NCBI GenBank assembly: GCA_014843695.1
Contig: CM026402.1
Coordinates: forward strand, 14,241,374 to 14,305,373
Source of the DNA: Archivesica marissinica
Lineage: Eukaryota; Mollusca; Bivalvia; Venerida; Vesicomyidae
Length of the DNA: 64,000 bases
Reading direction: 5' to 3'
Positions within the stretch are counted from its first letter, which is position 1. Each line of letters opens with the position of its first letter. The position numbers and the translations under genes were made by a program. This document shows, piece by piece, positions 1 through 13,300 of the stretch. Below the pieces are notes generated by a model. The model worked only from the letters and a program-made list of their open reading frames with translations, was not told the DNA's origin and ran no database searches.

Positions 1-287
1 TTGGTGGTTGGTATTATCCTCACACACATGTCATCACCTCCCACTTTCTCCTTGGGTAACATTGGACGTACCTGTTGTATGAGACGAAAAAGAAACAAAA
101 CTGTTGTAAAATAAACGCGGCGCATAATAATAATAAAAAAAATTATGATGACTTTCAACCTTTTTGTCAAATATTCTAGACACTATCAGATAATCTTGTG
201 AAAATATCTCAAATTATCAATTAAATGATCTGTATAGTCAGGGTTCAAGTATAGTCAGTCGCAAATTTCCAAAAAATAATGGTAAAT

Positions 288-430
288 AATGAGATGGTGG
301 TCGCCAGATCGGACAGATGTGTTAGACCTGGTACTTGAGTTTCCTCCCACACAAAGGGTCATATATGCTTTCATCCGAGCTATCAAGAGCGAATAATAAT
401 AATATATAAGTTGTAAAGTAATATTCCAGT
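288..430 (+). mobile_element. SINE fragment, second head type, 5' truncated
   Basis: Body only: GGTGGTCGCCAGATCGGACA through CACACAAAGGGTCATATATG to TATAAGTTGTAAAG. Confidence 0.72.
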
Positions 431-1496
431 TCACAAAAAAACGTTGTCCCATGTTTAATGCCAGCTGTTCACAAAGACAACGTTGCACTGTACATGTATA
501 CAAGTGTCCCATGTTTAATGCCAGCTGTTCACAAAGACAACATTGCAGTGTACATGTATACAAGTGTCCCATGTTCAATGCCAGCTGTTCACATACAGAC
601 GGATCTGTAGTCCAGTGGTAACACGCTGGACTGGTAATCCAGGGATCGCAGGTTCGATCCCCCGTCTGACCCTAATACAATTAACAGTCTTTCAGATGGG
701 ACGTTAAACCGAGGTCTCGTGTCGGTGCTTTACACTGTGCACATAAAAGAACCAGAGGAGACTCTGGAACGGGTCTCTGTCTGTATCATTGCACTATCCT
801 CCAACAATCTAAAATGACTAATCTCTTCAGGAGGCGTCGCTCATATGGGCAACCGGTAGCGACGATAAATAAACGTAAAACACACACACACACCAGCTGT
901 TCACAAAGACAATGTTGCACTGTACATGTATACAAGTGTCCCATGTTTAATGCCAGCTGTTCACAAAGACAACATTGCACTGTACATGTATACAAGTGTC
1001 CCATGTTTAATGCCAGCTGTTTACAAAGACAACGTTGCACTGTACATGTATACAAGTGTCCAATGTTTAATGCCAGCTGTTCACAAAGACAACGTTGCAC
1101 TGTACATATATACAAGTGTCCTATGTTTAATGCCAGCTGTTCACAAAGACAACATTGCACTGTACATGTATACAAGTGTCCCATGTTTAATGCCAGCTGT
1201 TCACAAAGACAATGTTGCACTGTACATGTATACAAGTGTCCCATGTTTAATGCCAGCTGTTCACAAAGACAACGTTGCACTGTACATGTATACAAGTGTC
1301 CAATGTTTAATGCCAGCTGTTCACAAAGACAATGTTGCACTGTACATGTATACAAGTGTCCTATGTTTAATGTCAGCTGTTCACAAAGACAACGTTGCAC
1401 TGTACATGTATACAAGTGTCCCATGTTTAATGCCAGCTGTTCACAAAGACAACGTTGCACTGTACATGTATACAAGTGTCCCATGTTTAATGCCAG
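420..1496. repeat. 60-bp minisatellite, split by a SINE
   Basis: The unit TGTTCACAAAGACAACGTTG to CCCATGTTTAATGCCAGC is present in two to three copies at about 450-593 and ten copies at 893-1496. The 60-base period keeps several frames open, giving spurious Cys-rich ORFs on both strands. Confidence 0.95.
594..892 (+). mobile_element. tRNA-Thr-like SINE inserted in minisatellite
   Basis: The tRNA-like head has an A box TAGTCCAGTGG and a B box GGTTCGATCCC; the anticodon loop CTGGTAA gives GGT (Thr). The shared family body (CAGAGGAGACTCTGGAACGG and so on) ends in an A/C-rich tail. CCAGCTGTTCACA flanks it at 581-593 and 893-905, a 13-bp target duplication. Confidence 0.9.
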
Positions 1497-1534
1497 TAAA
1501 TTTAATAAAGCATACGAAATGTCATTTAAGCACA

Positions 1535-2138
1535 TTAAAGCAGCATTACATCGTAATAAAAGATGTTTTGGGTAAAATATAAATACTAATGTGTGTGTGT
1601 TTACAAAATTCGAAATAGTCGCTCAGAAACGATAAAATTCCAATAAATTTAAACTGTCTGAATTTGTTTATCAACACACGAAATGTAAACATGCACAGCG
1701 TGCATGCGTGAAGCAACAGAGGATATAGAAAACAATGTATATGTTTTGAACATGAAATACTATCTATCTATCTTCCTCTAATGTCAAATCCCTTGCGGGG
1801 ATGTAGAAATCTCCCTAAAAGACTTAGCTAACAGAGGTATGAATCAACATATCAAGTAATTTAATTAAAAAAGACAACGTTGGACAAATGGGTACGATGC
1901 ATTCCGAATGTAAACAAGTGCGGACGATGCGTTCCGGTTGTAAACAAGTGCGTGACCGATCGACTCGGAAAGTCCTACTTTCGGTTTCGAGTTTGTTTTA
2001 TCGCAAAAATACACTGTTTACCAAATGAACATAAGCATACAAAGTATAATGTTAGAATGTGTAGCAGCATTACTACCCATACGTAAAAATTGAATTTTTC
2101 AAATATCTTTTATTTCATACGATGTAATGCTGCTTTAA
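1535..2138. mobile_element. MITE with TTAAAGC(A/G)(A/G)CATTACAT inverted ends
   Basis: Terminal repeats TTAAAGCAGCATTACATCGT and ACGATGTAATGCTGCTTTAA lie at the two ends. No coding capacity. The 37056-37587 element has related ends. Confidence 0.75.
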
Positions 2139-2370
2139 GTCTAAATTAACTAAATGACATACAAAACTCAAACTCTGTTTGCAATGGACAAGACTTGCGA
2201 TTGTTTATTCACTGTAATGACGCGGTTAATTACAAGTACAAAACAGATGTTTTCAAATCTCTTTGACTGTACTACGTACATATAGTCGTATACATGAAAC
2301 ATAGCCTCGGCGCAGATCGAGATACACGGGACCAGGGTAAAAATCATTAATGATAACGTAAAAAAACTCT

Positions 2371-2570
2371 GGAAAACTGTAGCCAATGTACCTCAAGGAT
2401 GTTTCATATATTTTACTAACAATGGAAAACTGTATCCCATGTACCTCAAGGATGGTTCATATATTTTACTAACAATGGAAAACTGTATCCAATGTACCTC
2501 AAGGATGTTTCATATATTTTACTAACAACAATGGAAAACTGTATCCAATGTACCTCAGGGAAATTTATAT
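2371..2570. repeat. 53-bp tandem repeat, four copies
   Basis: The unit begins GGAAAACTGTATCCAATGTA and ends ATATATTTTACTAACAAT. Confidence 0.9.
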
Positions 2571-2589
2571 ATATTACAACATATTTTTG

Positions 2590-4420
2590 ATGGTTTGTAG
2601 ATTAAATTAATATTTTTCAAACGATAACATATTCGTACTTGGTTTTACGATATACTGCATGATACTCATAACGATAACGAATCTGAATTCAATTCGTTTT
2701 AACATTTTAAATCAATATGGAAACCCGTTCATAGATCTCATTCCCGTAACAATTTGAATAGCGAAATTGCTTGCGAAACAACAGCCTAGCATAGAACTGA
2801 CGATCAATCTAACCATATCACATGACAAAGCACGCACTTACAGTCATGTGATTATCTTTATATGTACGTATAATTCTCACACACAATTGTTTGCCAAGTA
2901 TTGTTAAGACATACGTTCTGAGCTATACGAACGTAACGCACAGATTATTTGCGCCTGATGACACATTTGTGCCTGTTCTTGGGAGGTTTTCTGCATCGCT
3001 AGGTGGGAAATTAACTGCCGTTGTATGTTGTTGGTAGGTGACGTTCATGAGAGGTAAAATTGTATTAAAACGCAACAGGTGGGAATAATTGTGACGTTAT
3101 AAAGAGGGTGTCGCTCATGGGAGGTGACGTTTGTGGAGGTGGGACTGTATGTACATACATTAAGATTGAGGAGAAAGCAACATGCTTGTATGGTTATCTC
3201 TTTCCTACGAATCATTTACAAAATACACTGTTTCTATTAGGCAACAAAATTACTATCAAATATAATGTATTGAGATTGAGAATTTGAGTAACTCAATAGT
3301 TTTAGAATGTAAGAAAAAGGCAATAATTTTTAAAGTCGTTAAGATACGATTCTGTTTGTGCAACAGGATGAAAAAATGCACATGTGTGATCATAAAACTA
3401 CACAACCACAAGTGGCTATGATAGTATTGGATTGGAGATAGCAAAATAGAAATGATCGCGAATAAATAGTGTCCTACAGTAATGACAAGTCATATATCTT
3501 CACAATTATTAGACATATGTTTTGTTGAGATTTACCCGAACAGCAACTCTGACATTCACTTCCTGCATCGTCTTCTCCTTGGTTTCCATTGTTCAATTTG
3601 CTGAAGTATCTGTAATAGAACAGAATTGCTTGCCATCACATGATAGCTGCGAAAATAAAGCCAAGAGCTCTCGCAAACATTCAGACAGATCTACAAGATT
3701 CTGAATAAAATAAACAGCATTGTCCTAGATGTTCGGAAAGTCGTTAAGCTAATCATTAGCCTAATGTAAAAGACTCAATTATGATTAATTTTATTGCAAG
3801 AACTAAATTATCTTACAATTTCATATACCAGCTACAGCCGGCGCCACGATAACCAAGGGTGGCAACAAGTACTGTATTTTCATTCCATCTGTATATCTAA
3901 ATAATATTTATATACGGGCAACTTTCAGGTTGTATTAACAAATAATGAAATTAGCATGTGCGAGCAATTCAAAATTATACATAGGACTGCAAATCTACCG
4001 TATATATCTTCAGGCCCGGAGTTCGAACATTGCATTTCCTATTGTCCAAGATGAAACAATGTGCCATTCTGGTGTTATTTGACAGATCTCCATCAATTAA
4101 GAAGTATTTGTTGATAGAATAAGGTCTTCCGGTCGGGACCACAAGGACATATCAGTGATCTGGTCGATTTTACTTAATTTCTCGTCGATGTTTCTGCATG
4201 CATCTTTTATTTCCGTTGGTTGCCTTCAGTAAAAACATGTGATGTCATTCCGGATTACTCAGAGTGAGGTGCCGCAATTTTGTCAACTGCTCACCAAAGT
4301 AATCAGTCGGTTTTCTTCGAGATTTTTGTGAATGAAAAGTAAAATATTGTTTATTCGGTGACATAAAATTGTTTGCAGTGTATGAATATTCCAAACCTAT
4401 AGGAGTCTGTATATATATAT
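2590..4420. other. Intergenic, no recognisable feature
   Basis: AT-rich sequence with only short unsupported open frames, including 3522-3704. One copy of the 59-bp repeat unit lies at about 3150-3210. Confidence 0.6.
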
Positions 4421-4424
4421 ATAT

Positions 4425-4615
4425 AACCCCTTGCGCGGACCTGACATGTTTTCCTGGGCATGCTTAGCCGACAATAGCAATTAACCAGTACTAAGCAATG
4501 TGTGTGAGGTGCCTTGCTCAATGACACTACATACATGGCCTGACTGAGTATCGAACCCGGAACGTTTGATTCCAAATCCGACGCTCTACCATTGGACCAC
4601 GGACGCCACACTGTG
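4425..4615 (-). mobile_element. tRNA-derived SINE with its own body
   Basis: On the minus strand the head is GGCGTCCGTGGTCCAATGGT to GGGTTCGATACTC. The body GAGCAAGGCACCTCACACAC to CATGCCCAGGAAAACATGTC is unlike the other families here. Confidence 0.72.
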
Positions 4616-5058
4616 ACAGTCATGTTCTCCAGACATTCTTTTGCCAATCAGTGCTACAAGATCACATAAACAATACAGGGAGATATATATATATAGAATA
4701 AACAGATTTCATACAGTGTTATACATTTAACACAGTCGTTCAGAAAAGTACATACCTGTATCTGTATAATCTGGAGTGGGTGGGGTAAAACACCGCACAA
4801 AACGGCTACAAGTTATTAACCCAGTGCCAGGATAAGTTTACCAACATATGCATTACATAGATAAACCGTTTGTGTTTCACACTCAAAATGGACTAACACT
4901 GTAGTATGTGTACATTTTGTGCAATGGAGATGATGATTAATTTTACTCAAAGTAACGATGTAAACAAAAACAAAATTCTTGGCCAATGAATGCGCATGCG
5001 TTAATTCTTAAAATAAACCGAAATAAATTTAAACACAGGCATGTATATGAACTTGGCT

Positions 5059-5345
5059 GACGCGCAAGTAGTCCAGTTGTTAACACATTGAACTGCGAAT
5101 CAAGGGATCTCAGGTTCGAATCCTCGTCTGACCCTAACCCTATTTAACAGTCTTTCAGATGAGATGTTAGACGACTGAGGAATCGTGTCGGTGCTTTACA
5201 CCGTGCACGTAAAAAACCAGAGGTGACTCTGAAATGGTCCCCTGTCACTGCACTATATCCTCCAAAATCTAAAATGACTAATCTTCAGGAGGCGGCGCTC
5301 ATATGGACAACCAGTAACGACGATACATAAGCGTAATCATACACC
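5059..5345 (+). mobile_element. tRNA-Thr-like SINE, diverged copy
   Basis: It has the same head and body as 594-892, with a damaged anticodon stem and several substitutions. Confidence 0.85.
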
Positions 5346-5556
5346 CACTGAACTGGGATGGGCGCATAAGGGATCAACTGTGAAATATGCGTGACGATAA
5401 TGAAGATGATATTCCAACTAGACGAAGTTTTAAGGGTGTCAGCAGGCACTCATCAACACATGTTAATGTCCGAGGAGAGCCAAACTTCCTTGGACTTTTG
5501 TAAAAATGGTGTACATGTATGGTCTGTGAAGGAACTAAAGTGACCAAACAACGAAA

Positions 5557-5695
5557 GAGCGGAAAAGTTAGTTTCCCGACGTGGGACTCGAACCCACGAC
5601 CTCCCGAACATTAGTCGGACAGCTCTATTAACTGAGCTAGCCGGGCCGATGTTCTACCCACGCCGAAATACACTACATTCTTCCTTCTTTTATTC
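5557..5695 (-). mobile_element. tRNA-like SINE (CTAGCTCAGTTGG head)
   Basis: On the minus strand, CCCGGCTAGCTCAGTTAATA and GGGTTCGAGTCCCACG are intact. Confidence 0.8.
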
Positions 5696-5771
5696 TTTAG
5701 GACCCGCACTCCCTCCTTCCTGGAGGTGCACCCAAGCCATTTGCCCATACCATATATCCTCGTCGCCATTA

Positions 5772-5905
5772 AAGTGACCAAGCAAAGAAAGAGCGGGAAA
5801 GTGAGTAACCCAACGTAGGACTCGAACCCACGAACCCGAACACTAGTCGGACAGCTCTACTAACTGAGCTAGCCGGACCGATGTTCTACACACGCCGAAA
5901 TAAAC
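5772..5905 (-). mobile_element. tRNA-like SINE (CTAGCTCAGTTGG head), small deletion
   Basis: A second reverse copy of the same family, lacking part of the anticodon to T arm. Confidence 0.75.
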
Positions 5906-6082
5906 TAAAGAACTATAAATCCGTGTGCTATTCCCCTGATACACGAGAGATAAGATGTATTAAAAGACGAAAATAGATGTTTATATTATAGTGGATATAG
6001 TTTCACAAACTGTGTATTTTAAGATTATTTATGTGGAATGTATATCATGAAAATAAGAAGCAAATGAATAATAACAAATGTG

Positions 6083-6165
6083 GAACCAACATGAGGTTCG
6101 AACCCGAGACCTTTCTAAATAGGGAAAACACTCGACAATAATGAGCTAGCCGGACCGCTTGCAAA
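6083..6165 (-). mobile_element. Degenerate tRNA-like SINE head
   Basis: On the minus strand only a weak CCGGCTAGCTCA and GGTTCGAACC survive. Confidence 0.5.
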
Positions 6166-7189
6166 TAATGTCCACAAGAAAGTTATTAGACTAATCGGAT
6201 TTCGTAAACATGTCAAAACGGTGACATCCTGTAAATTGACATCAACTGTAAGAAATGATTACATGAGCGTATATAGTGCATAGCATTGTAGATTTGAATA
6301 TTTTATTTGTAAATCATGTGTTCTTTTTCATGTACAGTTTGTGTACACTTGTCTCGTGCATGTTATCTGTATGCGGTATAACCCTGACGTGCCGAAAGCA
6401 TGATCAGGCTTTCCCCCATATAATGCATATATAAGTACTGATTAATGTCAGACTAACTGTGCTACAGCTTTCAATGGATTCAGATAATTTGAACATTAAT
6501 ATCACTTCATCTGAATCGAACAAAATGAGCAGACATATGCCCAACAATAGGTACATATCAATTGACCGACCAAAAACATTCCGCCTCCCTAATCGATCTC
6601 ATGTTTATTACATAGTCTCAACATAATCTTATTAGTTTCGTTGCTGAACCTTTTGTCCCCAACCTCATCCGATTTCATTGTCCAGTTGTTTCTGTTCTGA
6701 ATTGTTCAAAACCATAGCAAACACATTTCAAGCGTAGTATCTGACTCCATGAGAAATGAGATTATGTCAAATTCAATGAAATCCTGAGAACAATTAACTG
6801 GTTTCATCGATAATAGCACTACTCTTAATGATACTGCAGACCGTATCCAATACTACATGCAGCATCCCAAATAGAAACATAATTATTCGCCCAGATAATG
6901 TTTGTTGGATTAATGATGCATTGCGAAAACAGATAAAAACGCTACAAAAACACCAAAAAAGCTAAATATACTAATACCGAGAATAACTAGGCAGAATTTA
7001 GGAAAAGCGAAAATGAAACTATTGATCTGAATCGTAAAACCAAAGCAGACTATCAATATAAAATGATAAATTCGGGCATAGATTCTCAAGCAGTCCCTCT
7101 GTCACAATACTTTGACAATCTACTTTTTAACTCTTAGTTTCCTTCTTCATGGAATCTGGCCAATTTTAAATAAATCGGACCCATCAATA

Positions 7190-8010
7190 CAATCCAATTA
7201 TATACCTATCTCTCTTTTAAGTTGTCACGGTAAACTCACGGAACGCTGTATCCACAACTATTAGCATAATTACGTTATTTCAAATTCAAGCCCTGCACCT
7301 TACAAATCTTGTTTTACCAAGGGAGATTCTACTGTTAGACCCGTTGACACTTCTGAATAATGACATTAATTAGTGAAGCATTAAACGGTAAGGGAGTATG
7401 TGCTGTATTTTGTGACAAATCCGAGGCCATTGATATGACTTGGCACCTGATTCAACTTCATAAACTTTCTTCCATCGACATTTATGGTCCCGTTACTTGA
7501 CTGTTTTTTTTATATCTTTCAGATAGAAAGCAAATACACATAGTTGTTTTGGCGACTTCTACTTACGATATTTCAGATATTCCCCAAATTGCTATCATTG
7601 GTCCATTGTTCTTCCTAATATACACAAATGACATTTTAAACGCTACACAGGCAAATATTCGACTATCTTCTGACGATATCAGTCTCTCTATTATTGTAGA
7701 AGACGTTGTAGTTTTCGGGAATATTCTCAATCACGATATTTCAAGAATCATGAATTGGTCTAAAGCTTGGCTTGTTCGCTTCAATCCTTCAACGACTGAA
7801 TACATCATCTTCTCTCGTACGCGCAGTACACCAATTCACCATCAGTTATATATTGATGGTAATCCAAGTCAGGTCTCACATACATCTTAAACTCACCTTT
7901 TCAGGTGATTCCAAATGGAAATCTCACATACATGATTCCATGAACAATGATTGGCAACGCATTGGCATCGTAAGAAACCTCAAATACATCGAATCCGCTT
8001 AACATAAAAC
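7190..8010 (+). pseudogene. Decayed non-LTR retrotransposon reverse transcriptase
   Basis: Broken frames carry reverse-transcriptase landmarks in order: NYIPISLLSCHGKLTERCIH (about 7195-7255), CFTKGDST (about 7314), FCDKSEAID (about 7410), IGPLFFLIYTNDIL then a Y/F-A-D-D-like SSDD (about 7597-7675), and W-x5-FNPSTTEYIIFSR (about 7755-7820). The order and motifs fit Jockey/CR1-like LINEs. The catalytic motif is altered and several stops and frameshifts separate the pieces. A remote upstream fragment near 6880-6960 reads WINDALRKQIKTL. Confidence 0.8.
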
Positions 8011-9600
8011 AGCTAGAATTATCCCATGTGCTACCAAATACTGTAACACTGACATACTCTTGCCCGAATTTAACTAGAATATCTTAGCTGAAATACGACG
8101 CAAGCATCGTCATGTCATATTTTACCATATATATATATAGGATGAAAAATGAACTTACTCTCGCATAGCAGTCAAATACAATCCCACCCAGCCAAATCAG
8201 CCATATTTTTACAATTTGTACACGTTTAGATGTACACATATATAGTCATAGCTTATTCCACCCCCTGTCATGCATATTATTTGTTCATTGTAAATAATTT
8301 TACTCTATGAGGAGTGCCGCAATCACTGACGAATATGATAATGGTGAATATGAAATATGTATGTAGACCGGGGAGTTTATAGATATAACAAACTCTGGTT
8401 GTTTTCGTATTTTCGTATATATGGATATAAAGAGCCTGTAAAATACAATATATACATAATATTATTATGTACAAATCATTCTACTTAATTTCACAATACA
8501 AACTAGTAAATACACAATTCCAATCCAAGCATTTCAAATAAATATTTTACAATGTAAAATATCAAAGATAAAACATTACATTACCAGAGTCCGGCTATCA
8601 GCTGATACATATAATGTATATATGTATATATTTACTAGTATAGTATATATTAAGGTAAACAGGATAGCTTTTCAACTTATCCGTTTGACTAGTAGAGTAA
8701 GAGTGTGGGATAAGGGTCTTGAACAAGTTAGTTGGAAAGTGCACCTACTTAGTTGAGTTAGTTCACTCATTCACACATCTGACCTGATTGTCACTCACAA
8801 TCACTCACCCATAATACTTTATACACAATAGTAGTGAAGACTAGTATATATTATACAAAGACATAGTATGGGACCAGGCTATATAATTATGATATGATTC
8901 AGACCAGTGATTATATTAGGCCCTATAGGGGAAACTATTGGGTGGTACACTTGCAGCAGGGTTTGGAAACAGTATAATGTACATGTACTAAATATCAATA
9001 ATTATTTCCCTTTAATATAAATATGACATGGGTTACATGTAGTTAACTAGTTTAATGATCGTTCATGGTGTGCATTATGTGTACATCTGGACATTACAGT
9101 TAAAATAAGTACATGTGTAGTACACATGTAGTGATCTTGTGACTATGATCACACTAGAATGATGAAGAAAAAATACTTTTTGGTAATTCAAAATCTGTGG
9201 GCTGATTATAAAACGACACAACAACCTGTGAAACGTAAAGCAAGGTAATTCCAAGGTTTCGGGAGTTTATTTCATATGTACATAACGTTCCAAAGCGTTT
9301 ATAATTGACCAAACATCACCTCTCTTGAGCTTCATCGAAGCCAACATTTGATGTATTTAATTGAGCGATAATGCTTACCACTCGGATAGTGAAACATTTT
9401 CGGATACTTCTTGAAGTTGAAGTTCTTCTGCTTCTAACAGATGGGGAAACTGAGTGGTGGTACAGTGTTCACTCTATGGGCATTGATCTCACCAGGGATG
9501 ATGTCTATTAAGTATTAGTTTCTGTGATATTATCTTAAGACACTTGTTTCATTATGATTATATCAGTATATGAATATTGTAGTGTATGTTGGCGTGGGTA
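8010..9600. other. Intergenic, no recognisable feature
   Basis: AT-rich, with TATATA-rich stretches near 8130 and 8610. No supported gene or repeat family was seen. Confidence 0.55.
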
Positions 9601-9607
9601 GCTGGTA

Positions 9608-9735
9608 GAACATCGGCCCAGCTAGCTCAGTTGGTAGAGCTGTCTGACTAGTGTTTCACTGTTTGTGATGTTATGGGTTCTAATCACACGTCGGGTCACT
9701 AACTTTTCCGCTCTTTGCTTGATCACTTTAATTGC
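9608..9735 (+). mobile_element. tRNA-like SINE (CTAGCTCAGTTGG head)
   Basis: It has an A box TAGCTCAGTTGGTAGAG and a damaged B box, then TCACTAACTTTTCCGCTCTT. Confidence 0.75.
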
Positions 9736-9867
9736 GACGAGGATAGCTGTTAACTTAAGGGCAAACGATTAGGGAAAAGGCTCCAGGGAATGGCAGGGAT
9801 CGAAGCCTCCTAACCTCCTAATGAAAAAAATCGGAAGAGTGTAGTGTATTTTGGCGTGGGTTGAACA

Positions 9868-9985
9868 ACGGCCCGGCTAGCTCAGTTGGTAGCGCTGTCC
9901 GACTAGTGTTTGGGAGGTCGTGGATTCGAGTCCCACGTTGGGTCACTAACTTTTCCGCTCTTTCTTTGCTTGGTCACTTTAATAT
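9868..9985 (+). mobile_element. tRNA-like SINE (CTAGCTCAGTTGG head), better preserved
   Basis: The A box is intact and GGATTCGAGTCCC serves as B box; the same TCACTAACTTTTCCGCTCTT body follows. The anticodon loop CTAGTGT gives AGT. Confidence 0.8.
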
Positions 9986-10230
9986 GTAAGTTTGCCTAGA
10001 AATCTCATTGTTTCATCGTATGGATTTACATCGCCACTGGGCATCTGCTTTAGTATATTTGCTGTCATACAATACTCATGTATTCACTGTACATATATAT
10101 GTAACCAGAACAATGCACTGTTACGATTTCATTGATATGTTTGTTACATAATTGTGATGATTTCATACATGTGATGATTTCATTGTCAGGGTTAGCTACA
10201 TAAATTGCGTTGATTGGAAGCTCTCGTGTA

Positions 10231-10317
10231 ATGACTATGGAACGCAACGATAGTACGGCAGCGATGGCCTCACTTGCTTCCTATGCCGAAGAGTCAGATT
10301 CGGATCAGGAAGGAAAG
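10231..10317 (+). CDS. SAP30BP: SAP30BP exon 1 (start codon)
   Basis: It encodes 29 residues, with SLASYAEESDSD matching the SLAxYAEDSE start of the family. The donor is AAG|GTAAGA, phase 0. ATG 10231 is the first after the in-frame stop at 10201-10203; ATG 10237 is an alternative start. Confidence 0.88.
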
Positions 10318-13300
10318 GTAAGAGCTGATCACACACATTTCCCACTTCATTCTAAATGTAACTAGGGCCCGCGCTGGAAATAGCCAGAGTAGTCATTGAC
10401 TAAAATATGGCAAAATCGGCTAATAAAAACTCAGTTTGACTAAAATGATAAAAACGACAAAAATCTGTAAAATATTCGAAAATTGGAAATTCCCCCGAGT
10501 CTATTTGTGGAAAATTACCCGGGTCAAGGTAAAATCTGTAAAAAGTAGTTTCCACTTGTTTTCCTATGTTTAGGACCCCATATTATTTCTGGACATCCAT
10601 GTAGCTAAGAATTGGAGCCAATAGTTTACCCATACATGATAGTAAGAGATGTGTGTGTGTGTGTGTTTTACATTTATTTATAGTTGCTACCGGTGGCCCA
10701 TATGAGTGACGCCTACTGAAGAGATTACTTTTGGAGGATAATGCTATGATACAGACAGAGACCTCTTCCAGAGTCTCCTCTGGTTCTTTTAAGTACCATT
10801 TAAGTATAGTGTAAAGCACCGACACAAGACCTCAGCTTAAAGTCTCATCCGAAATACTGATAATATTCATTTTAGTAATATTGTATAGTGGGGGATCAAA
10901 CCTGCGTAAGAGATATTTAGTTTGGTCTGAATAAATCCTGGAGTTTATGAACTTTTCACGTTTCTTGTTTCATATTTTATTGTTCAGATAGAGTAATTCT
11001 ATATCAATGTTTATTTTTACATTTGAAGATAAAGTCTGCTGTAGATAGCATATCTGATGATGAGCAGGACACACCGACACCCACTCCAAATCCAAACCCC
11101 TCCCAGTTCTCCCGGCCATCTTCATCCCTCGTTATAGAAGATGAAACCTCAAGGTCGGACATGGAATCAACAGATACCAGGAAAGCAAAGAAAAGAAAAC
11201 GTAAATTGCTTTACATATTTATTATCTCCCAATGATGTTATTTTGTCATTGTCTGGTTGTCTATCAAAATACAAGTGGGTACCTACATGTAGGTGGCTAG
11301 GAAAATAATAATACCAAGTTACCAACATACAATGCTGACATGTGTACTACCACTTTGAGTGCATCATACATGTATACAGTATGTCACTGTTGACATACAT
11401 ACACATACACAGTATGTCACTGTTGACATACATACACATACACAGTATGTCACTGTTGACATACATACACATACACGGTATGTCACTGTTGACATACATA
11501 CACAGTATGTCACTGTTGACATACATACACATATACAGTATGTCACTGTTGACATACATACACATACACAGTATGTCACTGTTGACATACACACATACAC
11601 AGTATGTCACTTTTGACATACATACACATACACGGTATGTCACTGTTGACATACATACACATACACGGTATGTCACTGTTGACATACATACACATACACG
11701 GTATGTCACTGTTGACATACATACACATACACGGTATGTCACTGTTGACATACATACACATACATGGTATGTCACTGTTGACATACATACACATACACGG
11801 TATGTCACTGTTGACATACATACACATACACAGTATGTCACTGTTGACATACATACACATACACAGTATGTCACTGTTGACATACATACACATACACAGT
11901 ATGTCACTGTTGACATACATACACATACACAGTATGTCACTGTTGACATACATACACATACACGGTATGTCACTGTTGACATACATACACATACACAGTA
12001 TGTCACTGTTGACATACATACACATACACAGTATGTCACTGTTGACATACATACACAGTATGTCACTGTTGACATACAGTACATGCCAGACAGATTAATC
12101 AAACTCCTCACGTCTTCGCGAAGCAAAATGAAAACGGACATATGTCTCGTGATGAAATGACAAAAAACTCTTGCGGACAGCGATCCGGAACAAAATATAT
12201 TTAACCTTTCGTGTCAAATCGACACAGAATTTTGTACACTGCAATAGTCAGTAACAATTTTTGTTTAAAATAGGGATGGCAACTTATCGTATTGGAATAT
12301 AAAATGAGCAAATTCACTATATTTTTTCTCAACTACAATTTTACTGCATATAACTTTGTTTAATTTTCGATCAATTAATATTTCAACACAAAGGAATGGT
12401 CCTATGCAGACTCAGAGGTGCAGAAAATTGTCATGGACTGGTGGTTATAAAACTATTCTCCAATCTCAAACTCAGTCTCAAGCTTCTGATTGGTTCAGCT
12501 GAGTGTGAAACTCACAATCAACCAATCAAATTTCTTGAGTTCGAGGTTGTGATTTGAAATTTTTTATAACCTCGTGGCCTGATTTGTCTCTATGCAACAA
12601 AGACAAGTGATGATACGTTTGCTCATTTTTGCATGTGCTGCAAATTGAGTAATGCAGTCTAATTGACGGACACAATCGGGGAATATAATTGGTACCCTTG
12701 TCAGCAAACTTCAATGTCCACTGGACGCTGTAATAACACTGGATCAATTAACACCAACCAATGGTCCAGGTACATGTACCTAGCGAAACTCAATTGATTT
12801 CGTCACAAATTGAAGTGTTGTCTGTTTTCGTACGGTCCGAGGGAAATCGCCCCAGGCAATTAATCAATCTGTTTTTGGTCCGTTTTATTCCGTTCAATTT
12901 ATAGCGGAATTTTGTGACAAATGAAAAACGACCAAACCTGAGCGTCACACGAGGGTTGCAGGTTCCGTCTGGTGTGTATTTTACACCATATTATGTTGGC
13001 ATGTTGTTAATATGTCGTACAATGTTTGTATGTATCGTACAATGTTGGTATACATGTATTGTACAATTTTGACATGTGTCCTACAAGATTGGCATGTGTT
13101 GTACAAAGTTGGCATCTTCTTCAAGAATCTTGCATAAATGAAAGAAGGACTGTGTATTGTAAAAACAAAAGTGATAACTTATTGTTCATCCTGATGGTAA
13201 TGACTAAAGTATTATTTTATTACTCAGCCACTCAATTAGTATCCTATGGTGCTGATGAATTGGAGGATGAAGAATCAACTGAAAGTGAGGAGGAGGAAGA

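Noticed and set aside
598..671. Functional tRNA-Thr gene
   Set aside because: It folds as a tRNA but is followed by a body shared with five other copies and flanked by target duplications, so it is a SINE head. The same reasoning was applied to the other tRNA-like heads.
1880..2086. Short plus-strand open frame in the first MITE
   Set aside because: It lies inside the 1535-2138 inverted-repeat element and has no homology features.
7549..7890. 113-codon open frame as a gene
   Set aside because: It is one fragment of a decayed LINE reverse transcriptase with frames broken on both sides and an altered catalytic motif.
11342..12160. Long open frames on both strands over 11.3-12.2 kb
   Set aside because: They come from a 33-bp stop-free repeat read in several frames on both strands.
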